A DNA stretch of 64,000 nt from contig CAVTZY010000014.1 in the NCBI GenBank assembly GCA_963739235.1, forward strand, positions 1 through 64,000. The letters run 5' to 3'. The DNA comes from JAFNAG01 sp963739235 (lineage in GTDB: Bacteria > Acidobacteriota > UBA6911). This document shows, one piece after another, positions 45,061 to 53,956 of this stretch. Position 1 is the stretch's first letter. Each line of letters opens with the position of its first letter. The notes beneath the pieces were generated by a model, which saw nothing but the letters and a program-made list of their open reading frames with translations, did not search any database and had not been told where the DNA came from. Made by a program: the position numbers and the translations under genes.

Positions 45061-45150
45061 CCTTTGCCTTTGCTGGCCATCTGGAAGGACGCCGATGCCG
45101 ATACCCCAATCCTGAAAGAAGCCGAAGCCGAGTACGCGAGATTGAAGTAA
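45061..45150 (+). pseudogene. C-terminal relic of a TPR/kinase-type protein
   Basis: The 29 codons read LPLLAIWKDADADTPILKEA then EAEYARLK and stop. This resembles the C-terminal tail (LWKDADPDIPILKEAKAEYA) I recall from TPR-containing acidobacterial kinases. Nothing upstream in frame extends it convincingly, so it is a remnant, possibly of a gene once paired with the sigma factor. Confidence 0.5.
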
Positions 45151-45744
45151 GCGCGGTCAACCTGAAGCCGTTTAGCAACGTGTCCGAGCGCAGGTCGCGA
45201 TATTGGAAACTGAGGCTCGGCCACCTGGACGTGTCGGTATATCGGAAAAGTGACCTGGATTTAGACTCCCAATACACGAGCTTCAAGGCAGCTTTGGTTC
45301 CACGCGGGCGGCGTACTCGTACATTGACCGGCAAAGGTGAAAAAGGGTGGGGCACAGATTCGGTGCCAGCAAACCGAGATGAGGCCCCGCAATGGTGTTA
45401 TTTGGTGTTATTTGGTTTGACCAAAAGCCTTGCAGAGTGATGGAGGAACTTATTGGACAAGAATTGGCCCTCGAGAACCTGGCGGTGCGACGACAGCGTG
45501 CCGCTCTAGTTCGAACGCACACCCGCCGGCGCCTGCAAAAAACGGATCACGTTCCGAACGCGCATAGACTGCTTGAAATTGTTGCGTCACTGAATCATCG
45601 CAACGTACAGGAAGGGCCTTAGTCCAAACAGAGCGAGCGGCGGCCTTTCAATGGGGCCCACGAATCGGAACATGTCGTTATGGCTTCCTATGCGCAAATA
45701 TTTTTTGTCGACATGTTACATTTTTGCTTTTTCAGCAACTAATA
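45151..45744. other. stretch without a supported gene
   Basis: Frames of up to 86 codons are open, none with a known motif or a ribosome site. From 45745 the 770-bp repeat starts. I see nothing here I can name. Confidence 0.4.
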
Positions 45745-46513
45745 TCAGATCTCCTGACATACCCCCTCAAAAGCCTTGAAAATCTGTATTTCTGAGGACA
45801 TGGGTGCGGACCTAAACCTGTCCGCTTTTTGAATCAGCGACATTTCGTAACTAGGGTCTGACCCTTGCTGCCATTGGTTAAAAACCATAATCGACAAAAA
45901 TAGAGAATTGCAGGTCCTGACGCTTATCTGCTCGGAAAGGTGCGGACCTAAACCTGTCCGCTTTTCTCATTGCCCATGGTTTGGCATGCTTGCCGGCTAT
46001 GGAGCCAGTACAGGAAGATCTTATCCAGTTTGCTCCGCCCTCGCCTGGGACGGTTTGGGTCAACCACCAGGTTTATTTCAGCACCGAGGAAACGGAGCGC
46101 GTCATTTTCGTTCATGGGATCGCCTTCGCACACTACGACGTTTCCGACCGCGCCGCGGAGGCGTATGCAATGGTGTCGCTGTTTGAATCGGGATACGCAA
46201 ATCAGAAGAACATTGCCCGCGCTTTCGGTGTTTCCGCCCGCAGCCTCCGCCGCTATCAAGAGCGCCTTGAAGCTGGCGGATTGGCGGCGCTCGCGCGAGC
46301 TGACGGCCGACCGTCAGCGAGCCGTTCCGATGCACCAAAAAAACGAGAGCGAGATCGAACGATTCTGCACCTCAAAGCGAAGGGGTTCAGCAACCGTGAG
46401 ATCGCTGGGAAACTCGGCCTGGACGAAAAGGCGATTCGGAAGCGTCTTCATCTTCTCGGATGGGAGCCATCTCCGGAACCTTCGTTTGCTTTCCCAGAAG
46501 AACCCGGCATCCC
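45745..46513 (+). repeat. 770-bp repeat, copy 2
   Basis: Near-identical in inverted orientation to 37571-38341. It ends exactly where an IS91-type end begins (CATCCC then AGGGATAG), whereas copy 1 continues CATCCCTGCC, so the junction with the IS91-type fragment is known to the base. Confidence 0.85.
45999..46513 (+). pseudogene. N-terminal third of a transposase, cut by an IS91-type end
   Basis: Encodes MEPVQEDLIQFAPPSPGTVW through two helix-turn-helix segments (FGVSARSLRRYQERLEAGGL; SNREIAGKLGLDEKAIRKRL) to FAFPEEPGIP, then reads into the IS91-type fragment. Unlike the copy at 36-38 kb it has no frameshift before the cut. The catalytic part is missing, so it is inactive. Confidence 0.85.
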
Positions 46514-46869
46514 AGGGATAGTAAAAATAAGCTGCCGAATTGTCTTTGCCCCTGCTGAATGCGTCGCCTGCAGTTTCTGATAAAAGGTTATCTGTCAACC
46601 TGCGCAGCATCTGGTAGGCAGTATAATCCAGACAAATCTGCAAGATACAGGATTCCGGGCGCACCTCCGGCCCAGCTTTGCTCTCTGATTAAGAAATATC
46701 GTGATCGGCAGTCGCCAGTATTGCCGGAGCGATGGGTGGGGGTCTGGAAGGGAGGCCGAGGCAGATCAGGATCTTCCTGATTGCATCGGGTGGATGGATG
46801 GCTGCAAGTATCCTGGTGCGTGCGCCACAGCGGGGGCATTTTAAAACGTCGATCAAGAAAATTCTTCTG
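46514..46869 (-). mobile_element. IS91-type 3'-end fragment, copy B
   Basis: The 356-bp unit shared with copies at 19.6 and 63.6 kb; here it continues leftward in the element's sense through a longer part of the transposase gene (to about 47255). Its GGGATAG tip has replaced the rest of the transposase gene at 46.0-46.5 kb. Confidence 0.8.
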
Positions 46870-47255
46870 AGAAGTTCTGCCCAAGAGTAATTTCTGGGCC
46901 GGCATCTCCGTTTCTCATTCACATTGGCAGCGGCGGCGGTCGAGGCCTGCTTTTTTGCCGGGCAGCCGCGATGAGAGAACGGCCCTTCGGCTTCTGATTC
47001 CGGAACGATCAGGGGCCTGAAGGCAGCGGAGGGAGCCAAGATCCCATGATACCTGGTGAGATTGAACTTCGGTGGCGGCACGAGCGCTGCCAGCTTCTCT
47101 ACCAATTCCAGGACGAACTCGGCGTGGCTGCGCGGGTATCCTGTGCCGCCGCCATCGACGCTGATCGTGATCGGCTTATCGCGAAGATACGCGGAGCGGA
47201 TGTTCACCTCGTGCCGGGTGGCTGGGCATAACGGCAACGCTTTAGGCGTCCACAA
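46689..47255 (-). pseudogene. IS91-family transposase, C-terminal part
   Basis: The 188-codon frame holds the C-terminal third of an IS91-type transposase: LVEKLAALVPPPKFNLTRYH then GILAPSAAFRPLIVP, NYSWAELLRRIFLIDVLKCP and RCGARTRILAAIHPPDAI. The N-terminal zinc-binding domain and the HUH/Y2 catalytic centre are absent. The sequence upstream in the element's sense (47256-47500) cannot be aligned confidently with the family. It cannot transpose on its own; another copy with an intact transposase would be needed. Confidence 0.82.
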
Positions 47256-47813
47256 CGAGGAGAGCGAGGATCATCCTGACATCTTCGTGTGCGGTGGCCC
47301 GCGCCTGCCCTGGCCTGAGTTCTGGAAGGAATACCAGGCTTTTGGGTGAAGGGGGCTGACGCGGAACCGGGCTGCGCCTGGCCGAGCGGAGACGCAGCGA
47401 GCCGTGTCTCTACGGTTTCCTGAGATGGCCGCCGGGCTTCGCTCTGGCGGGGCAGCCGAGGCGGCCCAAAATTTTTCTGAGCCATTTTAGGGAGCAGCCG
47501 GTTGAGTCAACATAGCTCGATTCAACCTGCAGGCCGTCTGCGCTCCGGCCGAGGTCGTCCCTGGACCCGGGCGTCTGGCAAAAATAGTGGCAGGCCACAG
47601 AAAACATTGCAAACGCGACAAGATTCGCTATGGAGATGAAAGTCAAATATTTAATCCGCAGAGAAACCTTTTCCTCAAGGCTAGCGTACTAGCAGGAAGA
47701 GCGAAGCACTTGACCGTGACCGTAAGCTTCGTTTGTGTCTCTGTACCGGGTGTAAAGGAAAGGTACCTGTTTAGCCCTGTGGTCATCCAGATGTCCTTTA
47801 AAAGCAAAAAGCT
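47256..47813. other. stretch without a supported gene
   Basis: Possibly a degenerate upstream part of the IS91-type transposase in its first 200 bases; afterwards no frame has family character. Confidence 0.35.
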
Positions 47814-47979
47814 GCCACGGATTTCACAGATTCCACGGATTTTATGAAGGCACTACCAAAAGGCGGTGTTTCTTGCAGCCTCCAGGCTGCAGGCAAAGAC
47901 GATGGCATCATTTGGTGCGCCTCGATACGCGCATGCCATAGGCATATGAATCTGTGAAATCCGTGGAATCCGTGGCTGC
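47814..47979. repeat. 166-bp inverted-repeat unit of the CCACGGATT type
   Basis: The arm GCCACGGATTTCACAGATTC at 47814 onward is mirrored by GAATCTGTGAAATCCGTGGA... at 47948-47979. Between them are two further hairpins, TGCAGCC TC CAGGCTGCA-like (47874-47891) and ATGCCATAGGCAT (47933-47945). Such arms are dispersed repeats in many bacterial genomes. The unit lies directly upstream of the esterase-like gene. Confidence 0.6.
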
Positions 47980-48010
47980 TTTGAAGGAGCTAAACAGTTA
48001 CAAGGAAAGG

Positions 48011-49414
48011 ATGGGGAATCTGCTGCACACTGACAGGCAGCAAGAGATCCAGGGTATGCCACCACAAAGGGCCGGCGGATTGGCCTCTCGTCCTTGGATT
48101 CTTATCCGCATTTTAGGGATTACCATTTCTGTCTTTCTCACTTTCTGCGGTGCATGCGGCACAAGGACTCCGGAGCCCACCGATCCACGGGCAATCTGGG
48201 TCCGACAACATATCCTGCCCATCCGCAGTATCGATCCTGCCGATATGGACTTCCGGGATCTGGAGCCGCTCAAAAGCGTTCTGGGGCCTGTCCGGCTTGT
48301 TCTTCTAGGAGAAGCCACGCATGGCGATGGTGCGACTTTCGAAGCCAAGGCAAGACTCGTTGAGTTCCTACATCGTGAAATGGGTTTTAGTGTCCTCGCA
48401 TTCGAAAGCGGTTTGTATGAATGCGAAAAGGCATGGTCTTTAATTCAAGATGGGGTCCCGGCCGAAAAGGCAGCGGCGCAGGCTGTTTTTGGAATTTGGG
48501 GCGAAAGTGAACAGGCGCGGCAGGTATTTCGCTATCTTGGTGCGGCTCGACAGACGGATCACCCCCTGCAATTAACCGGTTTCGATTTCCAGCTCACGGG
48601 ATCGCTGAGCCGTGAGTGGCTGATTAAGGACATAGGCGCTTTCCTGAGGCAAGCGGACGGCAAGCCTGAAGCCAACGGGGCATCCTGGTCTCTGTTCCGC
48701 GATACTCTCGAATTGCTGCTGAGAGGCGCTCGCCGGTTTCTGCAGACCGGGGAAGCGCGCCGGCAGGAGTTCTATTCGGCTTGGGTGCGGCTGCGGGAAG
48801 AGATTGCTGAGGCCCAACCGGAGAGTACACCCGCAAAGTACTGGTCGCAGGTGGTGAAAAGCACCGAGGCGCTCTGCCGCTTTCTTTGGAACACCGATTT
48901 GGACCATCCCAATCCCGGCAGCCTGAACCTGAGGGATCGTCAGATGGCGGACAATTTGCTCTGGCTTATCCGGGGGCGCTATCCGGCGCAAAAAATGATC
49001 GTCTGGGCGGCAACATCTCACATCATTCGCAATCGCAGGGCCCTGGCCGCAATCGGCGGCGGTGAGATCGGCGCGAGCGGGATGATCCCGATGGGTGACT
49101 ACCTTTCGAAAGAACTGGGGAAGGAACTGTACGCCCTGGCCTTCACGTCTCATGATGGCCGGGTCGGGATTCGGGGACAATTGCCTTGGGATCTTGCCGA
49201 ACCGCGGGCGGGGAGCGTCGAGAGTCTGTCGTTCGCCGCAGGCTATGAATACTCGTTTCTTGATATCCGGGGCCTGCAGCCTGACCGAAATGGTTTCGGC
49301 AGTACCTTCATCGCCCGCCCTCTTGGACATACGGCGATGCGAGGAGAATGGCGTCAGGTGCTCGATGGTTTTTTCTTCATCCGGACCATGAGACCATCGG
49401 TCCAGATCAATTGA
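48011..49414 (+). CDS. erythromycin-esterase-like protein with N-terminal membrane/lipoprotein signal
   Basis: A protein of about 467 residues of the erythromycin esterase (EreA/EreB) superfamily. The core motif LGEATHGDGATFEAKARLVE holds the conserved Glu and His; further blocks are VLAFESGLYECEKAW, DFQLTG, RDRQMADNLLWLI and IVWAATSHI. An N-terminal hydrophobic helix ending TFCGACGT suggests export, perhaps as a lipoprotein, which differs from cytoplasmic resistance enzymes. Relatives also act on other compounds, so resistance is not implied. The start is uncertain: 48011 follows AAGGAAAGG closely; 47954 and 48056 are alternatives. Confidence 0.85.
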   Translation: MGNLLHTDRQQEIQGMPPQRAGGLASRPWILIRILGITISVFLTFCGACGTRTPEPTDPRAIWVRQHILPIRSIDPADMDFRDLEPLKSVLGPVRLVLLGEATHGDGATFEAKARLVEFLHREMGFSVLAFESGLYECEKAWSLIQDGVPAEKAAAQAVFGIWGESEQARQVFRYLGAARQTDHPLQLTGFDFQLTGSLSREWLIKDIGAFLRQADGKPEANGASWSLFRDTLELLLRGARRFLQTGEARRQEFYSAWVRLREEIAEAQPESTPAKYWSQVVKSTEALCRFLWNTDLDHPNPGSLNLRDRQMADNLLWLIRGRYPAQKMIVWAATSHIIRNRRALAAIGGGEIGASGMIPMGDYLSKELGKELYALAFTSHDGRVGIRGQLPWDLAEPRAGSVESLSFAAGYEYSFLDIRGLQPDRNGFGSTFIARPLGHTAMRGEWRQVLDGFFFIRTMRPSVQIN

Positions 49415-49438
49415 GCCACTACTTATGGCATTGATGTG

Positions 49439-50356
49439 ATGGTGAAACAGAGTGTTGTCGAGACCAGGGGGCTGACTTTCGGCTATCGGAACGATGCCGT
49501 GGTGAATGCCGTCAATCTGAACATCTTTCGCGGCGATATCTACGGATTCATCGGTCCGAACGGAGCGGGCAAAACCACCACAATCAAACTGATCCTAGGG
49601 CTGTTGACGCCCGATCAAGGCGCTATCGAGATCTTTGGTCTTTCATTGAGCCGCGACAAGCGCGCGATTCTCCGCCGGATCGGCGCCATCGTGGACACCC
49701 CTTCTTTATACCCTCACTTGACTGCCGAAGAAAATCTCGATTTGGTGCGGCAAGTATACGGCGTGCCTGCTTCACGCATCGCGCAGGTGCTCGACGCGGC
49801 CGGTCTCGGCGAAGAAAAACGGAAGAGGGTAAAGGAGTATTCGCTTGGAATGAGGCAGCGCCTTGGGATCGCCCAGGCCCTGCTGCACGAGCCGGAGTTG
49901 CTCATCCTGGACGAGCCGGCCAACGGACTCGACCCGCAAGGCATTCAGGAGCTTCGTGTTTTCCTGCGGAGCATGGCACAGGAGCAGGGCGTGACGATCC
50001 TGATCTCCAGCCATATTCTGAGCGAACTTGAGCAAGTGGCCAGCCGCGTCGGCATCATTGCCAGGGGCACGTTGCGCTACGAGGGTACACTGGAAGAACT
50101 GAAGCTCCAGGTGCAGGGGCATATCAGGATCAGGGTCGGAGAAACACAAAAGGCGCTTGAGCTTCTCTCCTCTTCCGGGTGGGAGGCCGTCGTGTCAGAT
50201 GACGGGTTCGTCACAATGAGGGCGGAACAAAACGTCCAGTCTGCACAGGTGAATGCGCTATTAGTTCGGGAAGGCATCGAAGTTTTCAGTCTCAACTATG
50301 AGCAAGCGAGCCTGGAACAGGCTTTTTTCCGATTGATCAAAGACGAACCGGCCTGA
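49439..50356 (+). CDS. ABC transporter ATP-binding protein (BcrA/CcmA-like)
   Basis: A 305-residue ATPase of the ABC-2 exporter type: Walker A GPNGAGKTTTIKLIL, signature SLGMRQRLGIAQAL, Walker B LLILDEPANGLDPQG, switch region ISSHILSELEQ. The C-terminal 80 residues form the family's accessory domain. It is followed directly by its permease. Closest role by layout is bacitracin/lantibiotic-type self-protection or a lipid exporter, but no substrate gene is present. GTG at 49436 and ATG at 49439 are adjacent starts; no good ribosome site is seen. It may be co-transcribed with the esterase-like gene 22 bases upstream. Confidence 0.92.
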   Translation: MVKQSVVETRGLTFGYRNDAVVNAVNLNIFRGDIYGFIGPNGAGKTTTIKLILGLLTPDQGAIEIFGLSLSRDKRAILRRIGAIVDTPSLYPHLTAEENLDLVRQVYGVPASRIAQVLDAAGLGEEKRKRVKEYSLGMRQRLGIAQALLHEPELLILDEPANGLDPQGIQELRVFLRSMAQEQGVTILISSHILSELEQVASRVGIIARGTLRYEGTLEELKLQVQGHIRIRVGETQKALELLSSSGWEAVVSDDGFVTMRAEQNVQSAQVNALLVREGIEVFSLNYEQASLEQAFFRLIKDEPA

Positions 50357-50364
50357 GGATGAGG

Positions 50365-51120
50365 ATGAAAGCACTTCTGTCACTTCTGAGGGCGGAGATC
50401 CTGAAGCTGAAGCGAACACTGGCGCTTTGGATGGTCCTGGTCGCTCCTGCTGTGGTCGTGGCAATGCAAATCATGCTGCTGCTCAACCGCAAGGCCGGTT
50501 GGGATGCGGATGTCGATTACTGGAAGTTTTTTGCCACTACCACGCTGTCGATGTGGTCCATCTTCATGTTGCCGCTGTTTACTGCGCTGATGGTTGCCCT
50601 GGTGTACGGTTTCGAGCATGGCACCAACGGCTGGCTGAAACTATACACTCTGCCCGTGCCAAAGTGGTCAGTCGTTGCGGCAAAGCAGATTGTGACCGCA
50701 TTGCTGCTCCTGACGAGCACCGCCGCACTTGCGGCATTGATCATTGCGGGAGGTTTTGTCCTCGACGCGTTGCATCCCGGCCTTGAAATGCCGGCGCGGA
50801 TTCCTCTCGGGACCATTTGTGCTCGCGCCGGGCTGACTTTCGCCAGCGCCCTCGCCATTCTTGCCCTGCAAAACTGGGTGAGCATGCGCTGGAGTGCGCT
50901 ATCGGCCTCGGTAGGCGTCGGGATCGCAGGCACGTTTTTTGCGCTCTTTGCCTCAGGCTGGAAGTACGGTTACCTTTATCCCTGGCTCATACCGATCCGC
51001 GTGCTTTACGGCGATGGGTACCACTCCAGCATCGCGCTGATGGCGGGCATTCTGGGAGGATTGCTTATTTTTGCCGGCACAGTGTACCAAAGTGTGAAGA
51101 AGGATCCGGCACTTCAATAA
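50365..51120 (+). CDS. ABC-2 type permease (lantibiotic-transporter-like)
   Basis: A 251-residue membrane protein with six predicted transmembrane segments: ALWMVLVAPAVVVAMQIMLL, SIFMLPLFTALMVALVYGF, VTALLLLTSTAALAALIIAG, LTFASALAILAL, VGVGIAGTFFALFA and IALMAGILGGLLIFAGTVY. The pattern FEHGTNGWLKLYTLPVPKW matches permeases partnering BcrA-like ATPases. It starts 8 bases after the ATPase stop; ATG 50359 is an alternative two codons earlier but leaves no room for a ribosome site, while TGAGG precedes 50365. Confidence 0.88.
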   Translation: MKALLSLLRAEILKLKRTLALWMVLVAPAVVVAMQIMLLLNRKAGWDADVDYWKFFATTTLSMWSIFMLPLFTALMVALVYGFEHGTNGWLKLYTLPVPKWSVVAAKQIVTALLLLTSTAALAALIIAGGFVLDALHPGLEMPARIPLGTICARAGLTFASALAILALQNWVSMRWSALSASVGVGIAGTFFALFASGWKYGYLYPWLIPIRVLYGDGYHSSIALMAGILGGLLIFAGTVYQSVKKDPALQ

Positions 51121-51380
51121 GGCCTGCTATCAGAGGGGATTCGGCCCCTGCTGCGCACGACAAGTTAAGCCTGTTTATTTCGCAATCCGGTCTGTCAACG
51201 AAATCCTAAAATCGATCATGTATCACCCCCATTCAGCTCGTTTCTGATTCGGGGATTTCGGTGATTCTCGACGATGCTCCAGTAGCGATGTTCTTTGCCG
51301 TTTTTGATGCGCTTGGTCATTCGCAGGAACATGCTGCTATTGTTTACAGACGGATAGCCACTGCAAGGGGGTCTTCACTG

Positions 51381-51478
51381 AAAATCGGTGACAGGCTACT
51401 CTTTCCCCAATTCGACGGCTGATATCCGCCTGCCCACAGGACGGTAAGTTGGGGAAAGAGTAGCCTGTCACCGATTTT
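51381..51478. repeat. perfect 30-bp inverted repeat
   Basis: AAAATCGGTGACAGGCTACT... (51381-51410) is the exact reverse complement of 51449-51478 (TTGGGGAAAGAGTAGCCTGT...), spacer 38 bases. From memory, GGTGACAGGCTACT-type sequences occur as REP-like units near IS200/Y1-type transposases; no such transposase is in this window. Confidence 0.8.
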
Positions 51479-51641
51479 TTCAACGGTCACGCCCCAGTTT
51501 TGGCCTGCGCCAAACGGCCCTGGATCGGTTGCCCAAGGCATTCATCCGGCTCGCTTCTCGATCTGAAACACTCAAACACAAAGGATACGAAGTCATCCTT
51601 CTCGGGCAAAGTCCGGCCGAAAGCTGACCCTGAAAGGGTTC

Positions 51642-51787
51642 AACAGCGATGGCCCAGGGCGCAAGCCCTGGGAACAAGGACACCAAGGATTTAGCCCTGC
51701 AGGGGCGGCACAGGCTGTTTCGCCCTTTCAGGGCTACCGGCTGGAGGATCCGTTTTCCCAGGGCTTGCGCCCTGGGCTGTCGCTGTT
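51642..51787. repeat. palindromic island with 33-bp inverted arms
   Basis: 51642-51674 (AACAGCGATGGCCCAGGGCG...) matches the reverse complement of 51755-51787 with two mismatches. Each arm contains the hairpin CCCAGGGCGCAAGCCCTGGG. Between the arms AGCCCTGCAGGGGC and CGCCCTTTCAGGGC form further hairpins, and CCCTGAAAGGG precedes the left arm. It looks like a REPIN-type doublet or a MITE. Confidence 0.75.
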
Positions 51788-52055
51788 TGACCCCTCCGGG
51801 GTCGATTCACTTGGTCCCCTTCCGTACAGACGACCGCGGCCTCACCAGAGCGAGATCAGCCCGCCTTCGACGCGGATGATGTTGAGCCCTTTTCTCGAAT
51901 TCCCCGCCAAATCCTGTTTGCAATCGTGTTCTCAGCGTGGATCACTTTATTCGAGTATTCGAGGGTCATTTCTCGTTAGCGCCGAGGCGCGCCTCATCGT
52001 GGAGAAGGACTTCTGGGTTTGTTTCTCGCTTCGCCTACTTTTCTCGACCCCTAGA

Positions 52056-53900
52056 CTAAGGGATGCTGACTTTCAGACTCTCGAGGGCTTTCCAGAGGTT
52101 TTTTCTGCGGCGATGCTTCAGCTTCCATTCCTGAAGGATTCTGTTGCACGAAGGTCGATCCAGGTCGCGAACCACCGCAAGCCACTCGGCGCAATCTGTG
52201 TAATTCCCGTAGCTCTTTTCCGGGTCGGGTACAAGGCGATAGGCGTTTTCCTGCCAAAATTGCATCACTCTGGGAAATAACTCGGAGGCTCCCAGACGTC
52301 CCAGCCAACCTCGCCGGGTTTCGGTCAGGCGGCGATCTCCCTGTTTGCGCCGGTCGAGGATTCGTTTCAACTCAGTAGAGATAGTATAGAGTCGAGAATC
52401 CAAATCCAGGTCAAGCGTCAGCACTTCGAGACTGCTCAGTTCTCGCTGGAGAGATTCCTGGGTTTTCCCAATTTCATCCATCCATCTGACGACGGCGTTT
52501 TTGAGAGCTACCGTGCCATTGGCCCCGGCTCGAGCTGCGTCTACGAGGGAATGAACCCAAGTGGGTCGGCGCTTTTCCTTGCTGCCACTGAATGACTCAA
52601 GAGAAGCCCTGTCGATCAGCTCTTTCCACGCCTCATAAAGTTGTTCCCGCATGGTGTCGAACCTGGGGGAGGGGAATCGACGAATCGCCTCCAACACCGC
52701 ATCACCTTCTCTCCAACGGCGCAGCGTCAGGAGCTGGAACCGGAGCGCACAGGCCGCCTCTTCGTCATTCAATGCCTGCGCGAGCTTGAGCCAATGCCTG
52801 AGAAGCGAAATGATTGCCGGGCTTTTCTCGCCCTGGGAAAGCAGAGACCCGCGGCTGACAAGCAGCTCCTTCTTTGCGTCCAAGCCGGCCCCGTCCCCGG
52901 TGTGCAGCATATAGCGCACGGTTTGATCAACCAGGGTCAGGCCCTCCTGGAAGGCTTTGCGCGCCAATAGGTCTTCGATCAGGGGGAGGGCTAACATCCA
53001 GTTCTGTGCGATGCCGCTGCGACAGGCTTCCAGGTATCGCCGCGGATCCCATCGGTGGCAGAGCTCCCTATAGAGACTACACCACGCTCCGTGGACTGAC
53101 TTCAAGGCTTGTGCCCAATGGCCGGACTGGCCGTTGTCGATAATTCCTTGGAGTATATCTTTCTGGGATTCCACCTCGAGTGTCAGGATAAAATCGTTTA
53201 TGACGTCATCATCCAATCCCACATTGAGGGATTCCTCAATCAGACAAATCTTATCGGCAAATCCGAAGGCGTCGAGCTTATCAAGCATTGCGACGCCCCA
53301 TTCCCACTCGAGCAGGCAGCGTGTCACTTCGGGACCAAATACAAGCCCTTCTTCGGTGTCTTCCATCCACTCGGGCAATCCTGCTCCGACTTCTTCAGCG
53401 GTGCTTCCCAGAGAGTCCTCGAAAGAAAATCCCGGATCCAGATTCTGCTTCAACACGGGGGACAGAAGAGCTCGCATCCTTGCCGCGATGGGCTCGAGAT
53501 CCTGGGCAAAGGAAGAGGTATCCAGATAAGGCGATTCCCAGTGATGCTCCTGGAGGACATATTTTCCTTCCTCATCGCCGGTTTCGGCAACGCAGCGGTT
53601 CCATTCTTCCCAGGCTGAATCCCATTCCTCCCGGATCTTGTCGACACTCGGCCGAAGCTCATTCACAGCGGGGGATTCGGCACTCGGAGAGAGTAATTGC
53701 CTCAGTATGGCCATTGTTTCCGGCTGCAGTCTTGCCGCGAGCCGTTCGAGGGCCGCCCCGTCCATAACGAGCAAGCACGCGGCAAGAGCTTGCCTGACTT
53801 CCTCGCGTGAGAGCTTGGCGGACAGCACGTCAAGCAGGCTGAGTTCCTTTGAGCCGGTACTTGACTTTTTTTTGTGTTTTCGGTCTCTCATGGTCGCCAT
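52056..53900 (-). CDS. uncharacterised 614-residue helical protein
   Basis: I cannot assign a family. After a Lys-rich N-terminus (MRDRKHKKKSS) the protein is predicted almost all-helical, with irregular helix pairs (for example LSREEVRQALAACLLVMDGAAL, WNRCVAETGDEEG, CRSGIAQNWMLALPLIEDLL, LLRHWLKLAQALNDEEAACALRF each within longer helices) like a helical-repeat scaffold. No catalytic motif, signal or membrane segment is visible. The basic C-terminus (LQEWKLKHRRRKNLWKALES) may bind nucleic acid. AAGGA precedes the ATG. It lies 56 bases downstream of the zinc-ribbon gene in one operon, suggesting a joint function. Confidence 0.75.
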   Translation of the reverse strand: MATMRDRKHKKKSSTGSKELSLLDVLSAKLSREEVRQALAACLLVMDGAALERLAARLQPETMAILRQLLSPSAESPAVNELRPSVDKIREEWDSAWEEWNRCVAETGDEEGKYVLQEHHWESPYLDTSSFAQDLEPIAARMRALLSPVLKQNLDPGFSFEDSLGSTAEEVGAGLPEWMEDTEEGLVFGPEVTRCLLEWEWGVAMLDKLDAFGFADKICLIEESLNVGLDDDVINDFILTLEVESQKDILQGIIDNGQSGHWAQALKSVHGAWCSLYRELCHRWDPRRYLEACRSGIAQNWMLALPLIEDLLARKAFQEGLTLVDQTVRYMLHTGDGAGLDAKKELLVSRGSLLSQGEKSPAIISLLRHWLKLAQALNDEEAACALRFQLLTLRRWREGDAVLEAIRRFPSPRFDTMREQLYEAWKELIDRASLESFSGSKEKRRPTWVHSLVDAARAGANGTVALKNAVVRWMDEIGKTQESLQRELSSLEVLTLDLDLDSRLYTISTELKRILDRRKQGDRRLTETRRGWLGRLGASELFPRVMQFWQENAYRLVPDPEKSYGNYTDCAEWLAVVRDLDRPSCNRILQEWKLKHRRRKNLWKALESLKVSIP

Positions 53901-53956
53901 CGGAGATCTTCCTTGACTGACTGGTTTTGGGCTGGACGGCTTTCATGCCTCAGCCA

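Larger units (their letters stand above)
51121..52055. other. 0.9-kb intergenic region with two long inverted repeats
   Basis: No supported gene. The region holds the perfect 30-bp inverted repeat and the 33-bp inverted repeat with internal palindromes listed separately. It separates a rightward operon from a leftward operon (convergent), so some of the hairpins could stop transcription from both sides. Confidence 0.5.

Noticed and set aside
45392..45622. 76-codon frame with charged sequence (MEELIGQELALENLAVRRQR)
   Set aside because: Looks protein-like in part but I cannot link it to a family and no ribosome site supports it; left unassigned.
48011..49414. Calling the esterase-like gene a macrolide resistance gene
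   Set aside because: The superfamily has varied substrates and this protein carries an export signal, unlike the cytoplasmic resistance enzymes.
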